Origin: Candidatus Bathyarchaeota archaeon
GTDB lineage: Archaea > Thermoproteota > Bathyarchaeia > RBG-16-48-13 > GCA-020355125
Direction: 5' to 3'
Length of the DNA: 11,096 bases
NCBI GenBank assembly: GCA_030671165.1
Contig: DAOVAG010000015.1
Span: 1 to 11,096 of the forward strand
Part shown: piece by piece, positions 1 to 6,643 of the stretch
Layout: every line of letters begins with the position of its first letter
Numbering within the stretch: position 1 is the first letter of the stretch
Translations under genes and position numbers: made by a program
The notes under the pieces: generated by a model
What the model was told of the DNA's origin: nothing
Databases searched by the model: none
What the model saw: only the letters and a program-made list of their open reading frames with translations

Positions 1-44
1 ATAGCTTTCTTTAACTCGTCTCCCAGATTAGACAGGTATCTCAT
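1..44 (-). CDS. Start of a probable fibre gene, truncated by the left edge
   Basis: Reading leftwards from the ATG at 44-42 gives an open frame of 14 codons (MRYLSNLGDELKKA) that leaves the window. It overlaps the end of the preceding coiled-coil gene by 17 bp in another frame. The same arrangement occurs at 4044-4063, where the other copy of the coiled-coil gene overlaps a 987-residue fibre gene that also starts MRY. By analogy this is the start of a second fibre-type gene, but no domain is visible. The MRY match carries little independent weight, because these bases also encode the conserved DEIP tail of the upstream protein. The true start could lie further downstream. Confidence 0.5.
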   Translation of the reverse strand, partial: MRYLSNLGDELKKA

Positions 45-804
45 CTCTTATTGTATATTTGACTAAAATCTCATCAAAAATAACTTCCGCTGTTGAGTTT
101 ACCTTTATATGAAATTTTTCTTGAAAACTTAAGTTTCTTATGCTTACATAGTAATAGCCACCATCTAAGAATGCAGAAACATTTTGTAAATAATCAGAAT
201 TACCTGCAAAATAAGTATAATTCTTATCAAATATAATATTTCCATCAACTAAAATCCATAAACCATAAGTAGATAGATTACATTTGATTAATATCTGGTC
301 TATAACACCAAAACCTTTCTGATTTACAATATCTAAGTCTCCATTGACCGTTTGATTATCTCTTATCTTGACTTTTGATGTAAAGACATTCTTGGTCTTT
401 ATACTATAATCATCTAATTTCCCATCAATGATAGCACAAATCATATCTCTCTGTTTATTTGAAAGAGTATGATAATATTGTTGTATCTTTTCTAATGCTG
501 ATTTGGTATTATCTGAGATTTGAGTTGTTATTAATGCCCATCTTTTACTGTAAGCATCCCTAATTTGAGATTGAAGGTCAGAGAGAGTGTTTAAACCTTG
601 TTGGAATTGTAGAAACTTATCTTCCCATACAGCATTCATTTTAGTAAGTCTTGCTCCGAAACTGACAAGTTCTTGCTTTTGAGAATCAAGTTCCTCAGTT
701 CTGAGAGTTTCTATTGAAGTCTTGGCTTCATTCCGTAATAGCTTTAACCCCTCAACGAAGTTATCTTCAAGTTCTTCTATTTGTTTATCCTTTTCGACAG
801 TCAT
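28..804 (-). CDS. Coiled-coil virion protein, copy B (paralogue of the gene at 4044-4694)
   Basis: This 258-residue protein has two parts. Residues 1-115 are charged and helical, with heptad-like Leu/Ile spacing, and look like a coiled coil. Residues 133-258 form a compact beta-rich domain that aligns along its whole length with residues 91-216 of the protein at 4044-4694. Shared landmarks are TSKV, a run beginning RDN, a segment ending IDQIL/INQIL, FDK followed two residues later by Y, and the tail DEIP. The helical part shares a short block (GLKLLRNE against GLRLMRDR) and is about 40-50 residues longer here. The start is the ATG at 804, with only a weak AGGT 12 nt upstream. It lies between fibre-type genes and its 3' end overlaps the next start, which suggests a tail or baseplate adaptor that anchors a fibre. 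That role is inferred. The family is not recognised by name. Confidence 0.75.
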   Translation of the reverse strand: MTVEKDKQIEELEDNFVEGLKLLRNEAKTSIETLRTEELDSQKQELVSFGARLTKMNAVWEDKFLQFQQGLNTLSDLQSQIRDAYSKRWALITTQISDNTKSALEKIQQYYHTLSNKQRDMICAIIDGKLDDYSIKTKNVFTSKVKIRDNQTVNGDLDIVNQKGFGVIDQILIKCNLSTYGLWILVDGNIIFDKNYTYFAGNSDYLQNVSAFLDGGYYYVSIRNLSFQEKFHIKVNSTAEVIFDEILVKYTIRDEIPV

Positions 805-838
805 TTAATTAAATATACCTATTTTTGCTTATTAATTT

Positions 839-1081
839 TTAGGGGATAGCATTAATTTTATCTATTTCAGCTTGTATAACAGCTTTTTGAGCATCTAATC
901 TGTTTATTTGGTCGTTATAGGTATCTAATTGTTGTTGTTTCTCTTGGGGAAATGTAAAGGTCTTTTTCTCTCCCTCTACGATAATTGTCTTTTCGAAGCT
1001 CTCCCCAATCTGTTGATAGTCTTCAACTACTTTAAACCCTAATGTTTGAGCAGAAGTTCGAATTACACTTTCTTCATTCAT
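839..1081 (-). CDS. Small protein of 80 residues with a C-terminal coiled coil
   Basis: I place the start at the ATG at 1081. A GTG four codons upstream (1093) is also in frame, but it lies inside the sequence AGAGGTG, which is the likely ribosome binding site nine bases before the ATG. The 80-residue product begins MNEESVIRTS. The middle (VEGEKKTFTF) looks like a beta-hairpin, and the last 30 residues are a Gln/Asp/Ile-rich amphipathic helix typical of a short coiled coil. No signal peptide, membrane segment or known motif is visible. It follows the large fibre gene with only 18 bases between its start and the fibre stop. It could be a fibre chaperone or small tail accessory protein; phage genes of this size often follow fibres, but nothing in the sequence proves a function. 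Confidence 0.7.
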   Translation of the reverse strand: MNEESVIRTSAQTLGFKVVEDYQQIGESFEKTIIVEGEKKTFTFPQEKQQQLDTYNDQINRLDAQKAVIQAEIDKINAIP

Positions 1082-1090
1082 TCTTTTTTT

Positions 1091-1097
1091 CACCTCT
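1091..1097 (-). promoter_or_regulatory. Ribosome binding site that decides the start of the 80-residue protein
   Basis: On the minus strand this reads AGAGGTG, a good complement of the 16S rRNA 3' end, nine bases before the ATG at 1081. It contains the GTG that would be the longest in-frame start, so that GTG is more likely part of the binding site than a start codon. Confidence 0.65.
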
Positions 1098-1099
1098 TT

Positions 1100-4063
1100 T
1101 TATTTAATAAATTCTTGTCTACTTCCTAAAGTATTGATTTCAATATGAACATCAAATTCTAAGAAAAATGCATCATTTGTATAATTATCGTTTGCGTGAG
1201 ATGAGTTTCTGAATAATCTACACACTAACATACTCGAAAGATTATATCCCGTTCCCGTAATTGTAGGAAATGGAGCTACTAAATGCTCTCTATCTGTTGA
1301 GTTAGTAGCGTCATCAATATAAATGATTGTAGTTGCTCCAAAAACTCCGTTAATATCTTGCCAAGTATATTCAAGACCCCATCTAACTGTTCCAGCAGCA
1401 GCATCAGAAGGAGTCCAATGAACATGGCACTCAATATCAGTTCCTTCTTTATAAGTATGTGGAATCTGAACTGTAAAGAATACTTCTTCTTCGTTTATTG
1501 CTAATGCTTGGTCGGAAAATGTGTAAGAATAAACGCCATTCATAAATGCTGTAAAACTTGGGTCTTTAATTCCCGCTAATTTAACAGAAAGAGCATTTAC
1601 TCTGACATCATCCCAAACAGTCTCAACAAGTTCGAGAGTCTTAGCTGTGCCACAATCAACTAAGAAATCTGATGGGTTTTGTAAATCTGTGGTTAATACG
1701 AAATTTGTGCCATTATATATGAGAGAAGTATCTAAACTTGCTCCAAGATATAGATTTAAACTATCACTCTTAATTACAAAATGCCCCGCTGTAAGAGCTA
1801 ATTGATTATTTACTGACCAATCTAATACTGGGTCGTTAGCTCCCGCATTAAAAATCATTAGATTAGGTTGTAATTGCATCTCAATCGCATTGGCAAAATA
1901 GAAATCTATCGTAGTGAGAGAATCTAAAGTGCCAATACCAAAGAAAGCACTCGCCATTTCACCTATTCTAAGTTCAGTCACCCCAATTCCAGCGTTATAT
2001 CTCCAAGTAGCTAATCGAGCAATCGTGCCAAAGCAACTATTTTCAAGTGTTGCATAATCTACTGTGGATTCAGCATTAGTAGTAAGTATTGATGCTAATG
2101 TTTGTGTTCCAGAAGGTCTTACTCCCAATACCGCCCCAACATTTGGATTTGCAGCGTTTTGTGGTTTAATAGTAAGAATATCAATAGCATTAAAAACGGT
2201 TGACCCCGAAAGTGCCATATATCCGTTAATCATTAAACCGCTATTCGGAGCTGTAATAATTTGTAGCGGGAAATCAACAACTTGGTTGTTCTCAATGGTC
2301 ATTATATTTACACCATCAATTCTAAAATCCATAGACCGCAGAGCAGAGCTATATGGTGTTTGGTTATCAAATACCATTGTTTTTCCTGAGTTTTCTACAC
2401 CCGACGACCTCTGTAATACCCAACCATATTCAGGATTATTGAACCCACCAAAAGCGGATATGAACTGATATGTAGCAATACCATTAAAACTTCTTATAGC
2501 AAAGTCATTCGACTGTGTCGGACTTGCCCAATATACATTCCCAAGTTCAATAAGGAATAAATTTTTAGTATCTTGAAAACAGCCATCCATTCCAAACTCC
2601 ACTGTGCCATCTTGGTCTCCTCCCGCTAAAGAACCACAACCCATATCAAATCTATAATTCTTGGCTTCTCCCGCATTTTGCCCAGTCGGAAATTCAATAG
2701 CATTACCGTTATTATTGTCGAGTTGTATCTGATGAGCTGCGAACACGCTTGGTGAAGGGGAGTTAGCATAATTATATGTTCCTGCTCCAATATGCCCATC
2801 AACAGCTACAATATCATCAAAGAAAGTATTAAGAATATCTCCCGTTGCTATCTCTGAAAAATAATTATTAGCAAAACCCGTAATAGAAATTTGATTTGAA
2901 GACGAATTTATTGTTCCCGTTCCCGATGTTGTATCCAAATAATAAATATAACCCGTTCCCGCTTTACCCGTAAGAGTAATACTATTAGCCATAATATTTC
3001 TCTCGACTATATCTCCACTTCCTTTATACCAATAAGTTGTTCCCGAATAAGATGCGTGAGTCATATTAAGTCTTGTAGTTGTATTCCCCGCAATCCAAAA
3101 AACTGAACCGTAGTCGGAAGAATCGTTAATAAAAATAACATCATCGTCAGAATCTCCAATATCTATTCTCCAATCGCAAGATGCCATTCCCAATTCTCCA
3201 CCATTTAGCTTTATTATCTCATGTGTGTTTGCTCCTACTTTATTACCACCGAAAGTATAATATGCTACACACGCTTGAAGAATTAGAGTGCCATCATCAA
3301 TATCCAAAGCTGTTGCTTTAGCCCCCGTATTAGCAGTTTGTATTAACATAAATGTCGTTATAAGTGCGTGTCTTCCATTATGTTGTTTAATTACAGTCGT
3401 TTCCGTATCTGCCAAAACAGGCACATTAAAAGCAACATTTTGAACTACACTATCAGAACTGAGATTATCAAATTCAATCATAGGGTTAGCTCCCGTATAC
3501 CAAAGAACTGTATCGGTTGCTCCTCCTGTTCCCCTAATGCTTGTATATTCTGGTAATTGAATAGTGTCTCCTACTGCATAAAAACCGGGAGATACTTGAA
3601 TTACATAACGCTTAATTATTGAACTGTCGGTGATGCTATCTGCCGCTGTTTTAATATCGGTAAAATCTCCACCACTCTTAGCAACAGTAATTATTTGTGC
3701 GAGGTCTTGATGCTCTCCAGCCACATAGTTAAGTAATGAATCATGGTCAATAGCTCCTACAAGAAGATGTTCCAAAGCATTATAATTTAATAATAGGTTA
3801 TGGTCAATATTAGTTTGGTCGACATCTAATTGTAGTGTTTCGTTAGCAGCGGGATTTAAAATAGTTTTTACTAATTTAGTAGAACCCATAACTAACTCAT
3901 CATCCAGCCACCCCTCAGTAGTGTCGGTTGCTGAGATTTTAACAGTAGAAATGGGTAGAGCGGCAATCTGAGCAGATAAATCGCTTATTGCTTTGATTAT
4001 TTCAATATCTACATTTTCATTTAGCATTAAATTCTTTAGATAATCACTCACGGGGTATCTCAT
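1100..4063 (-). CDS. Large tail-fibre-like protein (987 residues)
   Basis: Domains in order: a short helical N-terminus (1-40); a linker with STDTTEGWLDD-like and DHDSLLNYVAGEH-like segments common in phage fibres (45-120); a pectin-lyase-like region starting near 121 (AKSGGDF, then VIQVSPGFY and SIRGTGG), as in phage beta-helix fibres; a long repeat-poor beta-rich shaft rich in Gly, Ser, Thr and Asn; and a C-terminal domain from about 807 containing WDDVRV, a KDP segment, FFTVQIPHTYKEG, CHVHW and RWGLEYTW. I recall this C-terminal type in many phage and metagenomic proteins but cannot name a family. No catalytic residues of a polysaccharide lyase can be assigned. The ATG at 4063 overlaps the upstream gene by 20 bp and has AAAGG directly before it, too close for a normal binding site; a GTG four codons downstream is an alternative. 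Probable role: receptor binding. Confidence 0.8.
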   Translation of the reverse strand: MRYPVSDYLKNLMLNENVDIEIIKAISDLSAQIAALPISTVKISATDTTEGWLDDELVMGSTKLVKTILNPAANETLQLDVDQTNIDHNLLLNYNALEHLLVGAIDHDSLLNYVAGEHQDLAQIITVAKSGGDFTDIKTAADSITDSSIIKRYVIQVSPGFYAVGDTIQLPEYTSIRGTGGATDTVLWYTGANPMIEFDNLSSDSVVQNVAFNVPVLADTETTVIKQHNGRHALITTFMLIQTANTGAKATALDIDDGTLILQACVAYYTFGGNKVGANTHEIIKLNGGELGMASCDWRIDIGDSDDDVIFINDSSDYGSVFWIAGNTTTRLNMTHASYSGTTYWYKGSGDIVERNIMANSITLTGKAGTGYIYYLDTTSGTGTINSSSNQISITGFANNYFSEIATGDILNTFFDDIVAVDGHIGAGTYNYANSPSPSVFAAHQIQLDNNNGNAIEFPTGQNAGEAKNYRFDMGCGSLAGGDQDGTVEFGMDGCFQDTKNLFLIELGNVYWASPTQSNDFAIRSFNGIATYQFISAFGGFNNPEYGWVLQRSSGVENSGKTMVFDNQTPYSSALRSMDFRIDGVNIMTIENNQVVDFPLQIITAPNSGLMINGYMALSGSTVFNAIDILTIKPQNAANPNVGAVLGVRPSGTQTLASILTTNAESTVDYATLENSCFGTIARLATWRYNAGIGVTELRIGEMASAFFGIGTLDSLTTIDFYFANAIEMQLQPNLMIFNAGANDPVLDWSVNNQLALTAGHFVIKSDSLNLYLGASLDTSLIYNGTNFVLTTDLQNPSDFLVDCGTAKTLELVETVWDDVRVNALSVKLAGIKDPSFTAFMNGVYSYTFSDQALAINEEEVFFTVQIPHTYKEGTDIECHVHWTPSDAAAGTVRWGLEYTWQDINGVFGATTIIYIDDATNSTDREHLVAPFPTITGTGYNLSSMLVCRLFRNSSHANDNYTNDAFFLEFDVHIEINTLGSRQEFIK

Positions 4064-4694
4064 CCTTTATTATGTATTTTACTAACAAATGATTGAACAC
4101 GACAGATGTATCCGAATAAACATATATTCTAAAGTTTTTTTTGAAGTTAAGCGTTCTTATGCTCAGATAATACACCCCGTTATCCAAGAAACCAGAGATA
4201 TTCTCAAGATATTTTGAATGTTCAAAAAAGTAGCTATAATCCTTATCAAACATTACATTATCATCTACCATTACAAATATATGGAAATCGTTAGTTTGAG
4301 CTTCGCAGAGAATCTGATTGATTAAACCCATCCCACCCGCACTTGCTAAAGTCGTTCTATCTGTAACTGTTTCATTATCTCTCATTCGCACTTTTGAAGT
4401 ATAGACATCTTTCGTGTCTATTGTAATTTCGCTCATCTTTTTTTCTACTAACTGATTGATAAGCTCTACTTCTCCTTTAGTAAGCTTAGGAGAATATACA
4501 ATAGGTTTGTTCTCAATCTCATTCATGCGGTCTCTCATTAACCGCAATCCTCTGGTGAAAACATCGTTTAGATTATCTATTTTCTCATTTAGGAGATTAA
4601 TCTCTTTAGTGTCGCCTTGAATCTTCTCAACTTTCCCGTTCTTATCTTTCTGAGATAGTATATTGAGTAGAGTGAGAACTTTATCTGCTTCCAT
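4044..4694 (-). CDS. Coiled-coil virion protein, copy A (paralogue of the gene at 28-804)
   Basis: This 216-residue protein has a helical, charged N-terminal part (about 1-90, with one coiled-coil stretch around 28-62) and a beta-rich C-terminal domain (91-216) homologous to that of the protein at 28-804. The ATG at 4694 has no Shine-Dalgarno but lies about 26 nt from the centre of a TATA-like box, so the mRNA may be leaderless. Its end overlaps the fibre start by 20 bp, so the two are likely translationally coupled. The pairing with a fibre suggests an adaptor or fibre-base protein. The C-terminal domain resembles, in pattern only, small beta-sandwich domains found in tail proteins; no named family is claimed. 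Confidence 0.75.
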   Translation of the reverse strand: MEADKVLTLLNILSQKDKNGKVEKIQGDTKEINLLNEKIDNLNDVFTRGLRLMRDRMNEIENKPIVYSPKLTKGEVELINQLVEKKMSEITIDTKDVYTSKVRMRDNETVTDRTTLASAGGMGLINQILCEAQTNDFHIFVMVDDNVMFDKDYSYFFEHSKYLENISGFLDNGVYYLSIRTLNFKKNFRIYVYSDTSVVFNHLLVKYIIKDEIPRE

Positions 4695-4709
4695 ACATAA
4701 GAGTATGTA
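4694..4709. repeat. Perfect inverted repeat at the start of the copy A gene
   Basis: TACATA, a four-base spacer, then TATGTA. The repeat touches the first base of the ATG at 4694 and sits where a TATA-directed transcript would begin. It could be an operator or a small 5' hairpin, or chance in AT-rich sequence. Confidence 0.35.
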
Positions 4710-4716
4710 GATTAAC

Positions 4717-4724
4717 TATATAAA
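4717..4724 (-). promoter_or_regulatory. Archaeal-type TATA box for the copy A/fibre operon
   Basis: The minus strand reads TTTATATA, a close match to the archaeal TATA consensus. Its centre (4720.5) is 26-27 bases from the A of the ATG at 4694, the distance at which archaeal RNA polymerase starts. No Shine-Dalgarno lies in the 22 bases between, which fits a leaderless mRNA. No purine-rich BRE is visible upstream, because that stretch is T-rich. A bacterial -10 box cannot be excluded, but no TTGACA-like -35 is seen. Confidence 0.5.
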
Positions 4725-4731
4725 ATTAAAG

Positions 4732-4741
4732 AAAAAAAAAA
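4732..4741 (-). terminator. T-tract terminator after the 171-residue protein
   Basis: Ten consecutive T on the minus strand, followed after one C by three more T, begin 15 bases after the stop codon at 4756. No GC-rich hairpin precedes them, so a classical bacterial intrinsic terminator is not formed. Archaeal terminators are U-tracts without a hairpin, and the tract lies directly before the next TATA box. Confidence 0.5.
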
Positions 4742-4755
4742 GATATTTAAATTTT

Positions 4756-5271
4756 TTAAGGTGTATATAATTTACCAGAAAAACTACCGCCAATCTCTTC
4801 TCCGTTAACTTGAACTACTCCTAAATAAGCGTCTAAAGCATATAGGAAGAAATAAAGTGGCACACTTCCATCAGAATTGTCAATGACAATTAACGGAGCA
4901 ATTGTTCCCGTTTTTGATAGTGATAGTGTCGTTGGAATTTGACCTGCCCACATCTGAACAGCTCCCGCCATACCGCTAAATGGGTCAGCGAAAGTTGTGG
5001 TTGTAGCATAACCAACTCCTACTCCTTTAGCTCCCGCTTCTGAAGAGAAATCTAAACTGTAAATCTCTAAGACTTGACCCGCAGCAATCGTTAGCTGAAC
5101 TAATTCCGCATCTGAAGCTCCTAAAGGGTCTACACTTCCCTCGTCTCCAACAAAATCAATAGCATTCTGAATCATGCTTTTCTTTTCGATTAATTCACCG
5201 TTTTTATCGTATTCGAACTCGATAAACTTAACTACAAACTGGTCTCCAATTACATCATCAATTTTCGGCAT
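4756..5271 (-). CDS. Unrecognised small beta-rich protein, probably structural (171 residues)
   Basis: I do not recognise this protein. It begins MPKIDDVIGDQF and has a charged N-terminal third (about 1-35), then a Gly/Ala/Ser/Thr-rich body with alternating hydrophobic residues suggesting a beta-sandwich, and no cysteine. There is no signal peptide, membrane helix or catalytic motif. Its ATG directly follows the stop codon of the upstream gene (TAAATG) and is preceded by a near-perfect AGGAGGTG, so strong translation is expected, in line with a protein needed in many copies. The T-tract after its stop makes it the last gene of its unit. A minor virion or decoration protein is the most natural guess from position and composition. 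Confidence 0.7.
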   Translation of the reverse strand: MPKIDDVIGDQFVVKFIEFEYDKNGELIEKKSMIQNAIDFVGDEGSVDPLGASDAELVQLTIAAGQVLEIYSLDFSSEAGAKGVGVGYATTTTFADPFSGMAGAVQMWAGQIPTTLSLSKTGTIAPLIVIDNSDGSVPLYFFLYALDAYLGVVQVNGEEIGGSFSGKLYTP

Positions 5272-5757
5272 TTATCCTGACCCACCTCCTCTTGCGTAAT
5301 CCGTCACCTTAGTCACCACAGCAGGTTTAGAAGTTAACTGTTTGACAGTATATTTCCAACCCCAGAACCAAAAGTCGCATGTGACTGTATAAGATTTAGG
5401 ATTATATACATTGTATGCGGGATAATAAGGGTTCATAATGAAGATAGGTGTTCTGACTCCTTGTGGATAACCCGCATTTATGTAATTGAGTCTCTGCGTA
5501 ATTCCGTGTGGTGTCCAATGTGGCACACCTTCGGGGAATTGTAGCTGAAATTCAAGATAGCCATTCACAGCAACTCTCTCAATATGATAGAGAAATTCTC
5601 GATTTGGTTGTAAATCATCATCAAACTTTTGAACCGTGTTTGCAAGAGCTGCGAGAGAGACCGATTTCTTGAAAAAGAGAATATCAATCGAAGTTATTTG
5701 GTAAAATACATCGCCAATTTGAACATTGTGTCCTATTTTAAATTCATAATTCGGCAT
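5272..5757 (-). CDS. Unrecognised aromatic-rich protein, probably virion component (161 residues)
   Basis: I do not recognise this protein. It starts at the ATG at 5757, with AAGG about 11 bases upstream. It is notably rich in Tyr, Phe, Trp and Pro; examples are PHWTPHG, MNPYYPAYNVYNP and CDFWFWGWKY near residues 78-136. Such composition suggests a compact beta-fold with exposed aromatic loops, as in surface or binding proteins. Its C-terminus RGGGSG is encoded by the bases that also form the strong ribosome binding site of the next gene, so that glycine tail may be a by-product of the regulatory site. It is the first gene after the regulatory gap at 5758-5860 and is probably co-transcribed with the 171-residue protein. 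Confidence 0.7.
   Translation of the reverse strand: MPNYEFKIGHNVQIGDVFYQITSIDILFFKKSVSLAALANTVQKFDDDLQPNREFLYHIERVAVNGYLEFQLQFPEGVPHWTPHGITQRLNYINAGYPQGVRTPIFIMNPYYPAYNVYNPKSYTVTCDFWFWGWKYTVKQLTSKPAVVTKVTDYARGGGSG
5281..5290 (-). promoter_or_regulatory. Very strong Shine-Dalgarno inside the end of the 161-residue gene
   Basis: The minus strand reads AGGAGGTGGG, an almost perfect anti-16S match, with its AGGAGGTG core about 12 bases before the ATG at 5271. The spacing is slightly long; a second AGGAT lies four bases before the ATG. It is the strongest ribosome binding site in the window. Confidence 0.6.
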
Positions 5758-5799
5758 TTTAGAATAAACCTTGTGTTGTGTGTAATTGAATAATAGGCT

Positions 5800-5813
5800 T
5801 TTAAATATTTAAA
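5800..5813 (-). promoter_or_regulatory. TATA-like palindrome, probable promoter of the 161/171-residue genes
   Basis: A perfect 14-bp palindrome, TTTAAATATTTAAA, contains TTTAAATA on the minus strand (5813-5806). A start 26 bases from its centre would fall near 5783, giving a leader of about 26 nt that includes the AAGG before the ATG at 5757. Because it is a palindrome it could also act as a binding site. Promoter activity is inferred. Confidence 0.4.
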
Positions 5814-5818
5814 GGTTA

Positions 5819-5860
5819 TGTAGCTACAAATATAAAAATGTATATACAAATGTATTTACA
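5819..5860. promoter_or_regulatory. Three TGTAnnTACA palindromes, candidate operator cluster
   Basis: TGTAGCTACA (5819-5828), TGTATATACA (5839-5848) and TGTATTTACA (5851-5860) all fit TGTA-N2-TACA exactly. They sit just upstream of the TATA-like palindrome at 5800-5813 in the direction of transcription and directly after the stop of the cysteine-rich gene. Start-to-start distances are 20 and 12 bp. A dimeric regulator could bind here to activate or repress the downstream unit. The regulator is unknown. Confidence 0.45.
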
Positions 5861-6643
5861 TTAACCCCCAAATTCGCAATCGCATTGAGCATCAACACCG
5901 CAATCGGTATTACACAAACAATCATCATCGCAAGTGCAATCATAATTACACCCACAAAGATTATCACATATACAATGGGTATTACAGCCACAAACATCCT
6001 CACATTCGCAATAAAAAGAAGAATTTAACTCACAAGTGCAGTTGGCTGGACAATCAGCATCGCATATACAATGCCACCACTCGTCTCCACACATATCAAA
6101 CCAATGAGAATTACATAAACAAAGAGTATCACAAAGGCAATCTGTATTACAAGTGCAGTTAGTATCGCAAGAACATAGATGCTGACCAGAGCAATTTCCG
6201 CTATTACAATTACAAGCAGTTTCACAAGTGCAATTGCTTTCACAATTACAAAAGGTTTGACAAGAGCATTGAGCAACGCAACTACAAGCAAAAGAATCAC
6301 AATCGCATTGAGCTGCCATAACATCAATATCGTTATCGTAATATCTGAACATCTCTATTTTACCAGAGTCTATCGCATGTGGTGTTGTATCGGGAGCATC
6401 AACACCTCCATTATGAACTTCTACGCCTCCATCTGCTTCACAATAACAATGATGTTGATTAATAACACCATACATGATAGTTTCTATATCTAACCCTAAA
6501 ACATAACCAACTTCGTCTCCTTTAGTTGCTGAACTTCCTACTGGACTTGCTGAACCTCTTCTCGTATCTTCGTTATTAATTTTAGTAACTAAAGCGTTTA
6601 AATCTGAAGCAGTAATTACACTTCCTTTTGATATTGGACTCAT
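5861..6643 (-). CDS. Cysteine-rich CxCxxx-repeat protein with a phage-structural N-terminus (260 residues)
   Basis: Residues 1-32 (SKGSVITASDLNALVTKI, then NNE and RRG) resemble the N-terminal segment of many phage tail or fibre proteins. Residues 33-112 are ordinary and contain one CYC at 66-68. Residues 113-256 hold 42 of the 44 cysteines, mostly as CxC pairs every six residues: 120-146, 157-177 and 212-256 keep the period almost exactly, broken by a Trp-rich insert near 181-191. The other positions are mainly Asp, Asn, Glu, Thr and Ser, so the region is acidic and polar. There is no signal peptide or membrane helix. The ATG at 6643 overlaps the sulfotransferase stop by 4 bp (ATGA) and has GGTGAT eight bases upstream. 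The regular spacing suggests a disulfide-, metal- or thioether-stabilised solenoid. The adjacent modifying enzymes make it a candidate substrate; this is inference. A metal-binding protein is an alternative. Confidence 0.8.
   Translation of the reverse strand: MSPISKGSVITASDLNALVTKINNEDTRRGSASPVGSSATKGDEVGYVLGLDIETIMYGVINQHHCYCEADGGVEVHNGGVDAPDTTPHAIDSGKIEMFRYYDNDIDVMAAQCDCDSFACSCVAQCSCQTFCNCESNCTCETACNCNSGNCSGQHLCSCDTNCTCNTDCLCDTLCLCNSHWFDMCGDEWWHCICDADCPANCTCELNSSFYCECEDVCGCNTHCICDNLCGCNYDCTCDDDCLCNTDCGVDAQCDCEFGG
5876..6307 (-). repeat. 18-bp periodic coding repeat (CxCxxx hexapeptides)
   Basis: This stretch encodes residues 113-256 of the cysteine-rich protein, with TGY-NNN-TGY recurring every 18 bases. 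Units differ at the DNA level and use both Cys codons, so the pattern is held at the protein level and is not a recent tandem duplication. Two irregular segments (about residues 147-156 and 178-211) interrupt it. Confidence 0.75.

Noticed and set aside
803..814. Palindrome ATTTAATTAAAT at the start of the copy B gene as an operator
   Set aside because: A 12-bp A/T-only palindrome is easily reached by chance in such AT-rich DNA and has no second copy or clear promoter next to it.
2064..2468. Plus-strand open frame opposite the large fibre gene, and other plus-strand frames (for example at 3368, 6179, 7817, 9333, 10302)
   Set aside because: All lie entirely or almost entirely opposite well-supported minus-strand genes, have Ser/Ile/Thr-rich shadow composition and no promoter or ribosome binding site.
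5876..6307. CRISPR-like periodic repeats
   Set aside because: The period is 18 bases, units diverge at DNA level and lie in a continuous reading frame. There are no constant repeats with unique spacers.
6025..6327. A 100-codon open frame inside the cysteine-rich gene, same strand, different frame, extremely hydrophobic
   Set aside because: Shifting TGY-rich repeats by one base yields Val, Leu, Ile and Ala codons automatically, so the membrane-like look is a by-product of the repeat. No ribosome binding site or independent support.
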